Assembly (NCBI RefSeq): GCF_000169095.1
Contig: NZ_AAVU01000013.1
Coordinates: forward strand, 62,001-126,000
Reading direction: 5' to 3'
Source: Lyngbya sp. PCC 8106
GTDB taxonomy: Bacteria; Cyanobacteriota; Cyanobacteriia; Cyanobacteriales; Microcoleaceae
DNA length: 64,000 nucleotides
This document shows, piece by piece, positions 1-9,205 of the stretch; within the stretch, counting starts at the first letter, position 1, and every line of letters begins with the position of its first letter. The position numbers and the translations under genes were made by a program. The notes below the pieces were generated by a model. It saw only the letters and a program-made list of their open reading frames with translations. It was not told the origin of the DNA and did no database searches.

Positions 1-711
1 ACTCTAAAAAACATTAAGATGAAAAGGAAGCTTAAGAAAATTTGCATTCAGCATCAGTTGACTCCATTGATTCCGATGGGTTCGACAATCGCTGATTCAT
101 TGACGTTGGGCAAGCTTGTGGGACATCTCTAATCCGTTAGGTTAGCAATCCGTTCAACAAAGAAACCCGGACAGTTCCCGAAGTGATTGTGCTAGAATCC
201 ATCATTAAATCTAAAACAAACTGTGTTTAACGAGTGACTCAAGAGACAACCTCTATACAGAATGAAAATTCAGTTCAAAGTAGGTTGGCTCTATCAACTT
301 AGACACTCGGTGTTGACTTCAACCTCCGTTGAAATTCATCCTAGAGTATCAGTTTAACGGGCTTGTCTGTGTTCTCCGTTACAGTAATTCTTTGGATACC
401 TTAGACAGAGAATAGATTCTTAAAATTAGGCAAACTTGCTCCTGAGAAATCAGCACAACTGCCCAGTGAGGATCAACGGATAAACAGATAAGAATCAGAT
501 TTAACGAAGAGAAATCTTCACAGGCTAAAAGGAAAAGGTTGTTAGTCTACTCCTCAATTGGATTTTTCCAGTTGCATCAGACGATTCAGCCCCGACCTAG
601 AGGCTACCCCAGAAAAATTAAACATTATTTAAGATCATTTAATTTTTCGGGAGTTGAAAGTGTCACGCTAAAATTAGCGTACGGGTATGCAGCAGGTGGT
701 GGAAATTTGCC
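1..711. other. clpC upstream region, no gene seen
   Basis: No convincing coding frame, tRNA or strong sigma-70-like promoter pair was found here. A short forward frame from about 539 to 748 runs into clpC in another frame and has no protein-like character. The stretch probably holds the clpC promoter and a 5' leader. The bases just before the clpC ATG (AGGTGG, about 10 nt upstream) can serve as a ribosome binding site. Confidence 0.5.
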
Positions 712-3189
712 ATGTTTGAACGCTTCACAGAAAAAGCAATTAAAGTAATCATGTTAGCCCAGGAGGAAGCACGTCGCCTGGGTCATAACTTCGTCGGAAC
801 CGAGCAGATTCTTCTAGGTCTGATCGGAGAAGGAACAGGCGTTGCGGCAAAGGTGCTGAAGTCTATGGGGGTTAACCTCAAAGACGCTCGCATTGAGGTC
901 GAAAAGATCATCGGTCGGGGTTCGGGATTTGTCGCCGTCGAAATTCCCTTTACCCCCCGTGCCAAGCGTGTTCTCGAACTCTCCCTAGAAGAAGCTCGCC
1001 AACTGGGGCATAACTATATTGGTACTGAACATCTCCTTCTTGGCCTGATCCGTGAAGGAGAAGGGGTAGCCGCTAGAGTCCTGGAAAATCTAGGAGTTGA
1101 CCTCTCGAAAGTCAGAACTCAGGTGATTCGGATGCTCGGGGAAACTGCCGAGGTGACAGCCGGAGCCAGTGGTAGCCGCACGAAGACCCCGACCTTAGAT
1201 GAGTTCGGGTCAAATTTAACCCAAATGGCAGCCGAAGGGAAGCTTGATCCCGTCGTCGGTCGTCAGAAAGAAATCGAACGGGTGATCCAAATTCTGGGTC
1301 GCCGGACGAAAAACAACCCAGTTTTGATCGGAGAGCCAGGGGTCGGTAAAACAGCGATCGCCGAAGGATTAGCTCAACGAATTGCCCAAAACGACATTCC
1401 CGACATTTTAGAAGAAAAGCGAGTCGTCACCCTCGATATCGGCTTATTAGTCGCAGGAACCAAGTATAGAGGGGAATTTGAAGAACGGCTGAAAAAAATT
1501 ATGGATGAGATCCGCTCGGCGGGTAATGTCATCCTGGTGATCGACGAAGTTCACACCCTGATCGGTGCGGGTGCGGCCGAAGGAGCAATTGATGCAGCCA
1601 ATATCCTCAAACCCGCTTTGGCGCGAGGAGAATTGCAATGTATCGGTGCAACCACCCTCGATGAGTACCGTAAGCACATCGAACGGGATGCGGCTTTAGA
1701 ACGTCGTTTCCAGCCTGTGATGGTCGGTGAACCCAGCGTCAGTGAAACCGTTGAAATTCTCTATGGTCTGCGCGAGCGCTATGAACAGCACCACAAGCTG
1801 AAAATCATGGACGAGGCCCTAGAAGCCGCCGCGAAACTGTCCGATCGATATATCAGCGATCGCTATTTACCCGATAAAGCGATTGACTTGATCGATGAAG
1901 CTGGATCTCGCGTCCGTTTAATTAACTCCCAACTCCCTCCGGCCGCCAAAGAACTCGATAAAGAACTGCGTCAGGTTCTCAAAGAAAAAGACGATTCAGT
2001 TCGTTCCCAAGACTTTGATCGGGCCGGAGAACTTCGCGATCGCGAAATGAAAATCAAGTCTCAAATTCGAGAGATCGCCCAAACCAAGAAATCTGAAACC
2101 AATACCACAGAGGATGATTCCCCGATGGTAACGGAAGAAGATATCGCCCACATTGTAGCCAGTTGGACGGGAATTCCGGTTAATAAACTCACCGAGTCTG
2201 AGTCCGAAAAGCTGCTGCACATGGAAGACACCCTGCATCAGCGCTTGATTGGTCAAGAAGAAGCGGTCAAAGCCGTTTCTCGCGCCATTCGTCGCGCTCG
2301 TGTGGGCTTAAAGAACCCCAACCGACCAATTGCCAGCTTTATCTTCTCCGGCCCCACTGGAGTCGGTAAAACAGAACTCACCAAAGCGTTAGCGACTTAC
2401 TTCTTCGGATCTGAAGAAGCCATGGTTCGCTTGGATATGTCTGAGTTCATGGAACGTCATACCGTTTCTAAGCTGATCGGTTCGCCTCCCGGTTATGTCG
2501 GGTATAACGAAGGTGGTCAACTGACTGAAGCCGTGCGTCGGCGTCCTTACACGGTGGTTCTATTCGACGAAATCGAAAAAGCCCACCCCGATGTCTTCAA
2601 TATGTTGCTACAAATCTTAGAAGACGGACGCTTGACTGATGCTAAAGGTCGCACGGTAGACTTCAAAAACACCCTGATCATTATGACCTCCAACATTGGA
2701 TCGAAGGTGATCGAAAAAGGTGGCGGTGGTTTAGGATTCGAGTTCTCCGAAAATGAATCTGATGCTCAGTATCATCGGATTCGTAACTTGGTTAACGAAG
2801 AACTGAAGCAATACTTCCGTCCAGAATTCCTCAACCGTCTCGATGAGATTATTGTCTTCCGTCAATTGACGAAGGATGAGGTCAAGGAAATTGCGGTGAT
2901 TATGCTCAACGAAGTCTTTAGTCGTCTAACGGAAAAAGGCATTAAGCTCGAAATCACTGATCGGTTCAATGAGCGGTTAGTTGAGGAAGGTTACAACCCC
3001 AGCTACGGCGCTCGTCCTTTACGTCGGGCAATTATGCGCTTACTCGAAGATAGCTTGGCTGAAGAAATTCTCTCAGGTCGCATCACTGAAGGCGATACAG
3101 CCGTTGTCGATGTGGATGGGGATGGTCAAGTGACGGTTGCCCAAGGAGAAAAAGAAAAGCGGGAATTGTTACCGCAAACGGCTGAGTAA
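712..3189 (+). CDS. clpC: ATP-dependent Clp protease ATP-binding subunit ClpC
   Basis: AAA+ unfoldase that feeds substrates to the ClpP protease in the cytoplasm. The 825 residues show the full ClpC order: two Clp-N repeats (about 1-145), a first AAA+ domain with Walker A GEPGVGKT (about 207-214) and Walker B ILVIDEVHTL, a UVR-type coiled middle segment (about 425-465), a second AAA+ domain with GPTGVGKT (about 547-554) and VVLFDEIEKAHPD, then a ClpB-D2-small C-terminal domain. An LGF tripeptide near residue 675, before the last domain, matches the ClpP-docking loop of ClpC/ClpA. Length and N-terminus (MFERFTEKAIKVIMLAQEEA) are typical of cyanobacterial ClpC. The gene is followed by a hairpin terminator and faces lptC. 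Product identity is certain for practical purposes. Confidence 0.98.
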   Translation: MFERFTEKAIKVIMLAQEEARRLGHNFVGTEQILLGLIGEGTGVAAKVLKSMGVNLKDARIEVEKIIGRGSGFVAVEIPFTPRAKRVLELSLEEARQLGHNYIGTEHLLLGLIREGEGVAARVLENLGVDLSKVRTQVIRMLGETAEVTAGASGSRTKTPTLDEFGSNLTQMAAEGKLDPVVGRQKEIERVIQILGRRTKNNPVLIGEPGVGKTAIAEGLAQRIAQNDIPDILEEKRVVTLDIGLLVAGTKYRGEFEERLKKIMDEIRSAGNVILVIDEVHTLIGAGAAEGAIDAANILKPALARGELQCIGATTLDEYRKHIERDAALERRFQPVMVGEPSVSETVEILYGLRERYEQHHKLKIMDEALEAAAKLSDRYISDRYLPDKAIDLIDEAGSRVRLINSQLPPAAKELDKELRQVLKEKDDSVRSQDFDRAGELRDREMKIKSQIREIAQTKKSETNTTEDDSPMVTEEDIAHIVASWTGIPVNKLTESESEKLLHMEDTLHQRLIGQEEAVKAVSRAIRRARVGLKNPNRPIASFIFSGPTGVGKTELTKALATYFFGSEEAMVRLDMSEFMERHTVSKLIGSPPGYVGYNEGGQLTEAVRRRPYTVVLFDEIEKAHPDVFNMLLQILEDGRLTDAKGRTVDFKNTLIIMTSNIGSKVIEKGGGGLGFEFSENESDAQYHRIRNLVNEELKQYFRPEFLNRLDEIIVFRQLTKDEVKEIAVIMLNEVFSRLTEKGIKLEITDRFNERLVEEGYNPSYGARPLRRAIMRLLEDSLAEEILSGRITEGDTAVVDVDGDGQVTVAQGEKEKRELLPQTAE

Positions 3190-3241
3190 TGAGCTGCCGT
3201 TGATCTCTAGCTCAACTTGAGTAACATCTCATAAATTTAAT

Positions 3242-3272
3242 AAGGGGTATAACAACCGTTGTACCCCTTTTT
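3242..3272 (+). terminator. Rho-independent terminator of clpC
   Basis: Left arm AAGGGGTA and right arm TACCCCTTTTT form a stem about 50 nt after the clpC stop and run into a T-rich tail. The loop side contains ACAACCGTTGT, which can extend the stem. It lies between convergent clpC and lptC and may act on both strands, more weakly on the minus strand. Confidence 0.8.
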
Positions 3273-3305
3273 ATTGATTTGGTTTTGTTGTTTAGAGAAC
3301 TCCTC

Positions 3306-4529
3306 TTAAGGAACAAACTCAGTCACAACCTGACCCCCACTTTGACCCCCAGTTACCACAATGGTATCACTGGTAAACTCACCGACTGCTCGATCTCCCC
3401 TTAAAGTCAAAGGCGGATCAATTTGGCGGTAAACAACGTTTCCTTGAGCTTGAAACTGTTGTCCGGATGTAGACCAAGTTAACTGATCCGTATTCAACTG
3501 AGCTTGACGCTTTTGACCAATCGCCACAACATTTCCAACTAAATCAAATTGTTGGGCTTTGAGATCACCCCATCCCTGATTTGCTGTGACCGTGACTTGT
3601 TCTTCTCGATGAACAATGGTAATCGGTTGAGGAGACTCGATTTTTTGTTCTTCATACTGCCATTTGATCTGATTACTGGCCACTTGTAAAGGGGGTTCTG
3701 ACAATGCAATTTGCACATTTTTCTTCAGGTCGGCGAGTTGGGTTTTGAGATCAATGATCGCTTCTCCGGCGACACCACGATCACTGACTATTTGATCTTG
3801 ATAGCGATCGACTTCTACCCGACGATCAGCAATCAGTTTTTCTTGTTCCCACTCCCAAGTCACATGATCGGTACGGACTTGCAGAACCGGATCTTTAACA
3901 TTAATCACAACCTGATTCCAAAACTCGATCCGCTTTTCTCGGTTAAACGCTTGTACCTCAGAGGCGATAATATCAACCTGTTCATGTTCTCCAGTCACCC
4001 CATTGCGAACCACCAAGATTTCCTGATCAACAATCCACTCTAAAAAATTACCTCGTAGAACCAATCCCCGATCCACATCCGTCGCAACAATATTATTGCG
4101 TAAAACAACCCGCTTACTATCTTGGTAGATTTCTCCGAGTTCAGCTTCTACTTTGTAGAGAAGTTTACCATCGCGAAACAGTTCACCGACGGGTTGAGTT
4201 ACATTGGCAATTCGATTATCCTTACTGTAACTGGCTTGCTTAGACTTGACTCGCCACAACAACTCCCCCTTCTCGTTGGCTTGTTCGAGGGTGACATCAT
4301 CGAGGGTTAAGCTGTTGTCAAATTCTTCTTCAGGTTCAGTTTGAGTAGGAGTTATATCATTTTGAGGTGGCTCTGGAGGGGTACACCCTGAAAGTCCAGT
4401 GAAAATGATCATCCCAACCCATACTGATAGAATTCTCCCAGAGAAACCTGTGGGAATTCTCGGGAAGAATAGAGGTTGAGCTTGATCCTCAACAGTTGTT
4501 GATTTGAAAAAACCCCACCGATTATTCAT
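3306..4529 (-). CDS. lptC: LPS export periplasmic lipoprotein LptC
   Basis: Component of the Lpt bridge that passes lipopolysaccharide from the inner-membrane ABC transporter towards the outer membrane. The start is placed at the ATG giving MNNRWGFFKST, because the longer frame (from 4568) would overlap the upstream gene by 29 nt. A hydrophobic stretch (RILSVWVGMIIFTGLSGC) ends in a lipobox-like LSGC, so the protein is probably lipidated and membrane anchored. An acidic linker follows, then long beta-rich LptC/OstA-like repeats (for example VVLRNNIVATD, REKRIEFWNQVVINV, FDLVGNVVAIG). At about 400 residues it has the large size usual for cyanobacterial LptC rather than the 190 residues of E. 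coli. It is downstream of, and nearly abutting, the labA-like gene. The family call is good; the exact start is uncertain. Confidence 0.85.
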   Translation of the reverse strand: MNNRWGFFKSTTVEDQAQPLFFPRIPTGFSGRILSVWVGMIIFTGLSGCTPPEPPQNDITPTQTEPEEEFDNSLTLDDVTLEQANEKGELLWRVKSKQASYSKDNRIANVTQPVGELFRDGKLLYKVEAELGEIYQDSKRVVLRNNIVATDVDRGLVLRGNFLEWIVDQEILVVRNGVTGEHEQVDIIASEVQAFNREKRIEFWNQVVINVKDPVLQVRTDHVTWEWEQEKLIADRRVEVDRYQDQIVSDRGVAGEAIIDLKTQLADLKKNVQIALSEPPLQVASNQIKWQYEEQKIESPQPITIVHREEQVTVTANQGWGDLKAQQFDLVGNVVAIGQKRQAQLNTDQLTWSTSGQQFQAQGNVVYRQIDPPLTLRGDRAVGEFTSDTIVVTGGQSGGQVVTEFVP

Positions 4530-4539
4530 GCTGGAAATT

Positions 4540-5157
4540 TTACGATCCCTCCATTTGTCGGTGATCAACTAAACTCATACTCGAAAGTGGGCGGTAGGGA
4601 TAAGGATTGGGGCTGCGAGGATTTTTCTGAATTTCTTCCTTGACATTTTCTAAATCAATATAGCGATCAGCAACATTAATCAAACTGTCACTGGTCATCG
4701 ATCGCAAACTCACCACTTCTACCCGCACCCCTCTATAACTCACACAGTCCACCGCATAGGCGAGATCCCCATCACCACTGACCAAAACAGCGGTATCGTA
4801 GGAACCGACTAAAGCCAGCATATCAACTGCAATTTCGACATCTAGGTTAGCTTTTTTAGAACCATCAGGAAGCTGAACCAAATCTTTAGCAATCACTCGA
4901 TAGCCATTGCGCCGCATCCACAGTAAAAACCCCTGCTGCTTTTCATTCGTGCGGTCAACCCCGGTGTAGAAAAATGAACGCAACAACCGTGATCCCCCAG
5001 TCAACCGACACAACAGTTTGGTGTAGTCAATCTCGATCCCCAGTTGTAAAGCGGCATAAAACAGGTTGGAACCATCAATAAAGATAGCAACACGACCCCG
5101 ATTTTCGAGAACTTGTTCAGGCGTGAAAATTTCGCCGTTTTTGATGGGATGAAACAT
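4540..5157 (-). CDS. LabA-like NYN domain protein
   Basis: A 205-residue PIN-like NYN (DUF88/LabA) protein. Visible motifs are the first acidic site in VAIFIDGSNLFYAA (about 23-36), the central KANLDVEIAVDML, and the SGDGDLAYAVD motif, all acidic residues that line the predicted metal-dependent RNase pocket of this fold. LabA of Synechococcus elongatus acts in negative feedback on clock output; that role belongs to the family and cannot be read from the sequence. The stop lies 10 nt before the chosen lptC start, so the two genes are probably co-transcribed. Substrate and pathway are unknown here. Confidence 0.85.
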   Translation of the reverse strand: MFHPIKNGEIFTPEQVLENRGRVAIFIDGSNLFYAALQLGIEIDYTKLLCRLTGGSRLLRSFFYTGVDRTNEKQQGFLLWMRRNGYRVIAKDLVQLPDGSKKANLDVEIAVDMLALVGSYDTAVLVSGDGDLAYAVDCVSYRGVRVEVVSLRSMTSDSLINVADRYIDLENVKEEIQKNPRSPNPYPYRPLSSMSLVDHRQMEGS

Positions 5158-5265
5158 AATTTTATACCTCGTTTATTATCGAAAGATTGTTTATTGAATC
5201 AGTTGTGAAGTCGCCAGATTGAAGACAAGTGTGTTATCTTAAGTAAAGCTTAACGATCATGCTGG

Positions 5266-6870
5266 CTATGACAAAACGGTTTCAGGGAGTTCTAGGCGCA
5301 GAAAAACAGGTTGGGGTTCAGCAAGCACTTGTTCGGGAGGCAAGAATCCCCACAAAGCATGAGTTGCAAAAGTTGCTGCTGTCTCAATTGCGGTCTTGTC
5401 ATTGAAATCAATTGAGAATCCAAGCTGATGATAAATCCCATTGCTGAGATTAGGAGTTATGGGAGACAGGAGATAAGCTGCTAGTCTAACAGATTCCAGT
5501 ACAGAATAGAGTACAGATTCAACTAAATCTAGCTTTTCTTGCTTATATAAAGCCCAAGGTGCCTGTTCATCAATGTATTTATTCCCGGCTTGAACAAGAT
5601 TTAAGATGGCATCGCAAACCTCGCTGAATGCTAAACGCTCATAGCCTTGAGCCACAGTTTGACCTAAAGTTACACCATAAGATTTTAGGGGATTATCCTC
5701 TGGAATTACAGCACCGCTAACGTGGGGAATGCGACCTTCAAAGTATTTGTGAGCCATCCTGAGTGTTCTATTGAGCAAGTTTCCCAGGTCATTGGCTAAA
5801 TCAGCATTCACCGTATTGATAAATCGAGTCAGATTGAAATCTCCGTCTTGTCCAAATTCTATCTCTTTGAGAAAATAGTAGCGAACTGCATCTGATCCAA
5901 ACTGACGAACTAACTCTACAGGATCGAGTGTATTACCTAAGCTTTTCCCCATCTTCTTACCATCTTTGGTTAGAAATCCGTGTCCAAAGATACGACCGGG
6001 TAAGGGTATATCAGCAGACATTAACATTGCCGGCCAATAAACGGCATGAAAACGCAAAATATCTTTACCAATCAAATGTAGACTAATCGGCCACCCTTTT
6101 GATAAAGCATTCTCTAATGTCGCCTCACGATCAGGATCAAGTAAAGCCGTAACATAACCCAAAAGCGCATCAAACCAGACATAAATCGTTTGGTTGGGAT
6201 CAACGGGAACCGGAAAACCCCAATCCACATTCAGCCGAGATATCGAGAAATCCTGTAAACCCTGACTGACAAAATTCAAGACTTCATTGCGACGGCTTTC
6301 GGGCTGAATAAAGTCAGGTTGCTCTTGGTATAAGGCTTCAAGTTGCTTTTGATATTTAGAAAGCCGAAAGAAATAGTTCTGCTCATCACGCCATTCAACT
6401 TGCTTATTGGTGTGAATTGGGCAGTATTTTTCATCAATCAGTTCTCGTTCTTCCTTAAATTCTTCGCAAGCTACACAATACCAACCTTGTTGTTGACTTA
6501 AATAGATATCTTCTTGATCCCAAACCCGCCCGAAAAACTCCTTAACAATAGCAGCATGGCGAGAATCTGTTGTCCGACTAAAGCGATCATATTGAATATC
6601 GAGTTTGTGCCACAGACTTTCAAAGCTAGAGACAATTTGATCGCAATGCTCTTGGGGAGAACGGTTGAGACTTTCGGCTGTCCGCTCAATTTTCTGGCCA
6701 TGTTCGTCGGTTCCAGTGATCAGGAGTACGGATTTTCCTTGCAAACGCTGAAATCGCGCGACAGCATCGGCTGCCATTGTAGTATAGGCACTCCCGACGT
6801 GAGGCACATCGTTAACATAGTAGAGGGGGGTTGTTAGGGTAAACAAGTTTTCTGTCTTTTTTGGTTCCAT
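5266..6870 (-). CDS. metG: Methionine-tRNA ligase
   Basis: Charges tRNA-Met with methionine in the cytoplasm. The class I signature HVGS (24-27) is the HIGH motif and KMGKS (306-310) the KMSKS loop. A single zinc-knuckle-like insert is visible with Cys132, Cys135, Cys150 and His153, so one ligand is His rather than Cys. At 534 residues it is the short form without a C-terminal tRNA-binding (EMAP-like) domain, as in many cyanobacteria. The anticodon-binding helical part covers roughly 355-520. The ATG at 6870 is the first good start, and the gene is divergent from the acyltransferase 540 nt away. Confidence 0.97.
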   Translation of the reverse strand: MEPKKTENLFTLTTPLYYVNDVPHVGSAYTTMAADAVARFQRLQGKSVLLITGTDEHGQKIERTAESLNRSPQEHCDQIVSSFESLWHKLDIQYDRFSRTTDSRHAAIVKEFFGRVWDQEDIYLSQQQGWYCVACEEFKEERELIDEKYCPIHTNKQVEWRDEQNYFFRLSKYQKQLEALYQEQPDFIQPESRRNEVLNFVSQGLQDFSISRLNVDWGFPVPVDPNQTIYVWFDALLGYVTALLDPDREATLENALSKGWPISLHLIGKDILRFHAVYWPAMLMSADIPLPGRIFGHGFLTKDGKKMGKSLGNTLDPVELVRQFGSDAVRYYFLKEIEFGQDGDFNLTRFINTVNADLANDLGNLLNRTLRMAHKYFEGRIPHVSGAVIPEDNPLKSYGVTLGQTVAQGYERLAFSEVCDAILNLVQAGNKYIDEQAPWALYKQEKLDLVESVLYSVLESVRLAAYLLSPITPNLSNGIYHQLGFSIDFNDKTAIETAATFATHALWGFLPPEQVLAEPQPVFLRLELPETVLS

Positions 6871-7412
6871 TTAGATATTCCCGTTGGATATCCCTAATCT
6901 TGATGGGATCAGAAGAAATTAAAACGAGGACGGGGTTGACTACAGCTTTACTGTTGAATGTTAGATATACTAACTTCTACAGCGGATTCACCGAATACCC
7001 GTTCCGCCCCTAACTTCTCTGCACTTTATATTGGGTCAAACTCAATTGACCAACAGCCATAGATGCCTCTGCTGTCAAACAACAGAGTAATCTCTGACTC
7101 CAAACTCATTCTAATCATAGCTTAGGGATTAAACGGTATTGATTGCCTTTTGACTAGAGATAAGTGCTGAACATCAGAAAAAACGTCATATTTTTGACCA
7201 GAACAACCATTAGGAACTTCAACTAAACTTTTAGACTCTAATACTTTCTTAAATTTTGTTCCGAGTTAATAATAGACTAACGATCTGTTTCGCCCATAAA
7301 ATCTAAACTTATGAATCTATCTCAAGAATGATATAATAAACAGCAATGTAAAGTTATATTAAGATACAGCTCTTGGGCTGAAGTTGAGACTTACCCCACA
7401 CACTACTTAATT
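6871..7412. other. Divergent intergenic region metG / acyltransferase
   Basis: A 540-nt AT-rich gap between divergently transcribed genes. No coding frame or RNA gene was recognised. It must hold the metG promoter on one side and the extended -10 element described separately on the other. Confidence 0.5.
7329..7337 (+). promoter_or_regulatory. Extended -10 promoter element
   Basis: The bases TG, one spacer base, then a perfect TATAAT form an extended -10 box, 75 nt before the acyltransferase ATG. The -35 position 17 nt upstream is poor (TTATGA), as is often seen with extended -10 promoters. Prediction only. Confidence 0.5.
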
Positions 7413-8135
7413 ATGTCTTCAGATCAAACCGTGCAAACTTCGCAGTGGTTACTTGCGGCACTAGGAACGCGAATGTTCTTGCACAATGAAGATCGGATTC
7501 CGACTCGGAGTGCGGTACTGGTCGTCAGCAATCATCGTAGCTTTCTTGATCCAGTCGTATTAACTGCTGCTCTGGGTCATCCGATTCGTTTTGCTTGTCA
7601 TCACTACATGGGTCAAGTCCCCGTATTAAAAGATGTCGTTACAACCTTAGGTGCTTTTCCCCTGCAAGAACCGACCCAGCGCTCCCAACATTTTTTGCAT
7701 CAAGCCAGCCAACTGTTGCAAAATCAAGAAATGGTCGGTGTATTTCCCGAAGGCGCTCAACCGATGGTCAAAGTCACATCTCCCCATCACATCGGGTCTT
7801 TTCATCGTGGATTTGCTCATCTAGCTTGGCGAGTTCCCGTTGAAAATCTGGCCATTTTACCTGTAGCGATCGCTGCTTTTGACGAACAAATCATCCGATC
7901 AGGCATCCCATTACGCCTGTTAAACTGGTTTGACCCCTCCGAACCCCTGTTTGATCGTCCCGGTTGGCATCCGATGGTTCTCTACAAACGAACAAATATT
8001 CTAGTCGGTCGTCCTTATTGGATTAAACCCCAACAGCAGCAACAATATCGAGGTAAACAAGCCCGAGAACTTGTTGCCAATCTAACAGCATATTGTGAGA
8101 GTGAAATTGCAAACTTACTACAGAAATCATCTTAG
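7413..8135 (+). CDS. PlsC-type phospholipid/glycerol acyltransferase
   Basis: A 240-residue member of the lysophospholipid acyltransferase family (1-acylglycerol-3-phosphate acyltransferase like). The catalytic NHx4D box is seen as NHRSFLD near residues 40-46 and the glycerophosphate-binding box as FPEGAQ near 113-118. No obvious transmembrane helix is present, so it may act at the membrane surface. It heads a forward run with an alpha/beta hydrolase and a methyltransferase. Which acyl acceptor it uses cannot be told; LPA, plastoquinol or phytol-type acceptors are all possible in cyanobacteria, which have several paralogues. Confidence 0.85.
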   Translation: MSSDQTVQTSQWLLAALGTRMFLHNEDRIPTRSAVLVVSNHRSFLDPVVLTAALGHPIRFACHHYMGQVPVLKDVVTTLGAFPLQEPTQRSQHFLHQASQLLQNQEMVGVFPEGAQPMVKVTSPHHIGSFHRGFAHLAWRVPVENLAILPVAIAAFDEQIIRSGIPLRLLNWFDPSEPLFDRPGWHPMVLYKRTNILVGRPYWIKPQQQQQYRGKQARELVANLTAYCESEIANLLQKSS

Positions 8136-8239
8136 ATTCTCCGCACACAGCCCAGTTCTCGATATTCTCTAAGAACCATTCGCCAAGCGTATCGTCAGAC
8201 TGATCTCTGTTGTGGACAATAAGCATCAAAAAAACAAAC

Positions 8240-9121
8240 ATGATCCCCAGTCAGTTCGTGGAACCCAACCCAAACCTAAATACAATCTGCTTTCTTCAAC
8301 CCAACCCCCCCCAACCAGATTTACCCTTATTGATTTTTTTACCAGGAATGGATGGGACGGGTAAACTCCTACACAAGCAGATTCCTCAATTATCCAAAGT
8401 TTTTGATATTCGTTGTCTTAGTATTCCCTTGCAGGATCGGTCTAACTGGAATACCCTTACCGCTCGCACAATCGCCTTAATTAAAGCTGAACTGACCTCA
8501 AACCCAGAACGAGGGGTGTATGTGTGTGGAGAATCCTTTGGGGGGTGTTTGGCGGTTAATATCGCCGTGAAAGCACCGAAGCTAATTGATCGCTTAATTT
8601 TAGTCAATCCTGCTTCTTCGTTTAAACAACAGCCCTGGCTTCAGTGGGGATCATTATTAACCCAATCCATGCCGGGATGGTTTTATCCAACTTCTGTACT
8701 AACAATATTACCTTTCCTGGCTTCTTTGGGGCGAATCTCACTTGATGATCGCCAAGCCCTGATTCAAACGATGAAATCTGTCCCTCAGCAAACTTCAGCC
8801 TGGAGACTAGAATTACTCCAATCATTTACCCTCGATACCGCTCGACTTCGCCAACTCCAAAAACCTGTTCTGGTGATCGCCGGGGCGGCAGATTTACTCC
8901 TACCTTCGGTAACAGAAGCCCAATCATTGGTGAAACATCTCCCGAATACTCGCTTAGTCATTTTACCCAGAAGTGGCCATGCTTGTTTATTGGAAACTGA
9001 TATTGACTTGCTAGAGATTTTGCAAGAACAAAACTTTCTAGATGGACTCCGAAGTGAGTCTAGAGATTCTGATTCGATTTCTGCGATCGCCAACCACTCT
9101 ACTCGGCGGATCGCCAGTTAA
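8240..9121 (+). CDS. Alpha/beta-fold hydrolase (esterase/acyltransferase-like)
   Basis: The start is taken at the ATG giving MIPSQFVEPN; an upstream TTG would add ten residues. The oxyanion region LLIFLPGMDGTG, nucleophile elbow GESFGG, acid-bearing strand VLVIAGAADLLLPS and catalytic His in SGHACLLE give a complete alpha/beta hydrolase triad in about 293 residues. There is no signal peptide, so it is cytoplasmic. Plant phytyl ester synthases join this kind of hydrolase domain to a PlsC-like acyltransferase domain; here the two are adjacent separate genes, which suggests but does not prove a shared pathway. Substrate unknown. Confidence 0.8.
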   Translation: MIPSQFVEPNPNLNTICFLQPNPPQPDLPLLIFLPGMDGTGKLLHKQIPQLSKVFDIRCLSIPLQDRSNWNTLTARTIALIKAELTSNPERGVYVCGESFGGCLAVNIAVKAPKLIDRLILVNPASSFKQQPWLQWGSLLTQSMPGWFYPTSVLTILPFLASLGRISLDDRQALIQTMKSVPQQTSAWRLELLQSFTLDTARLRQLQKPVLVIAGAADLLLPSVTEAQSLVKHLPNTRLVILPRSGHACLLETDIDLLEILQEQNFLDGLRSESRDSDSISAIANHSTRRIAS

Positions 9122-9205
9122 AGCAGTTGCCAGGTTGACCACTGGGATGACAGACTATAGGGTTGAGTTGATCACCCGTCTCTCAATACCCATCTAAAAA
9201 CCACC

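Noticed and set aside
539..748. 69-residue forward frame before clpC
   Set aside because: It overlaps the clpC start in another frame, lacks protein-like composition and begins at a weak TTG.
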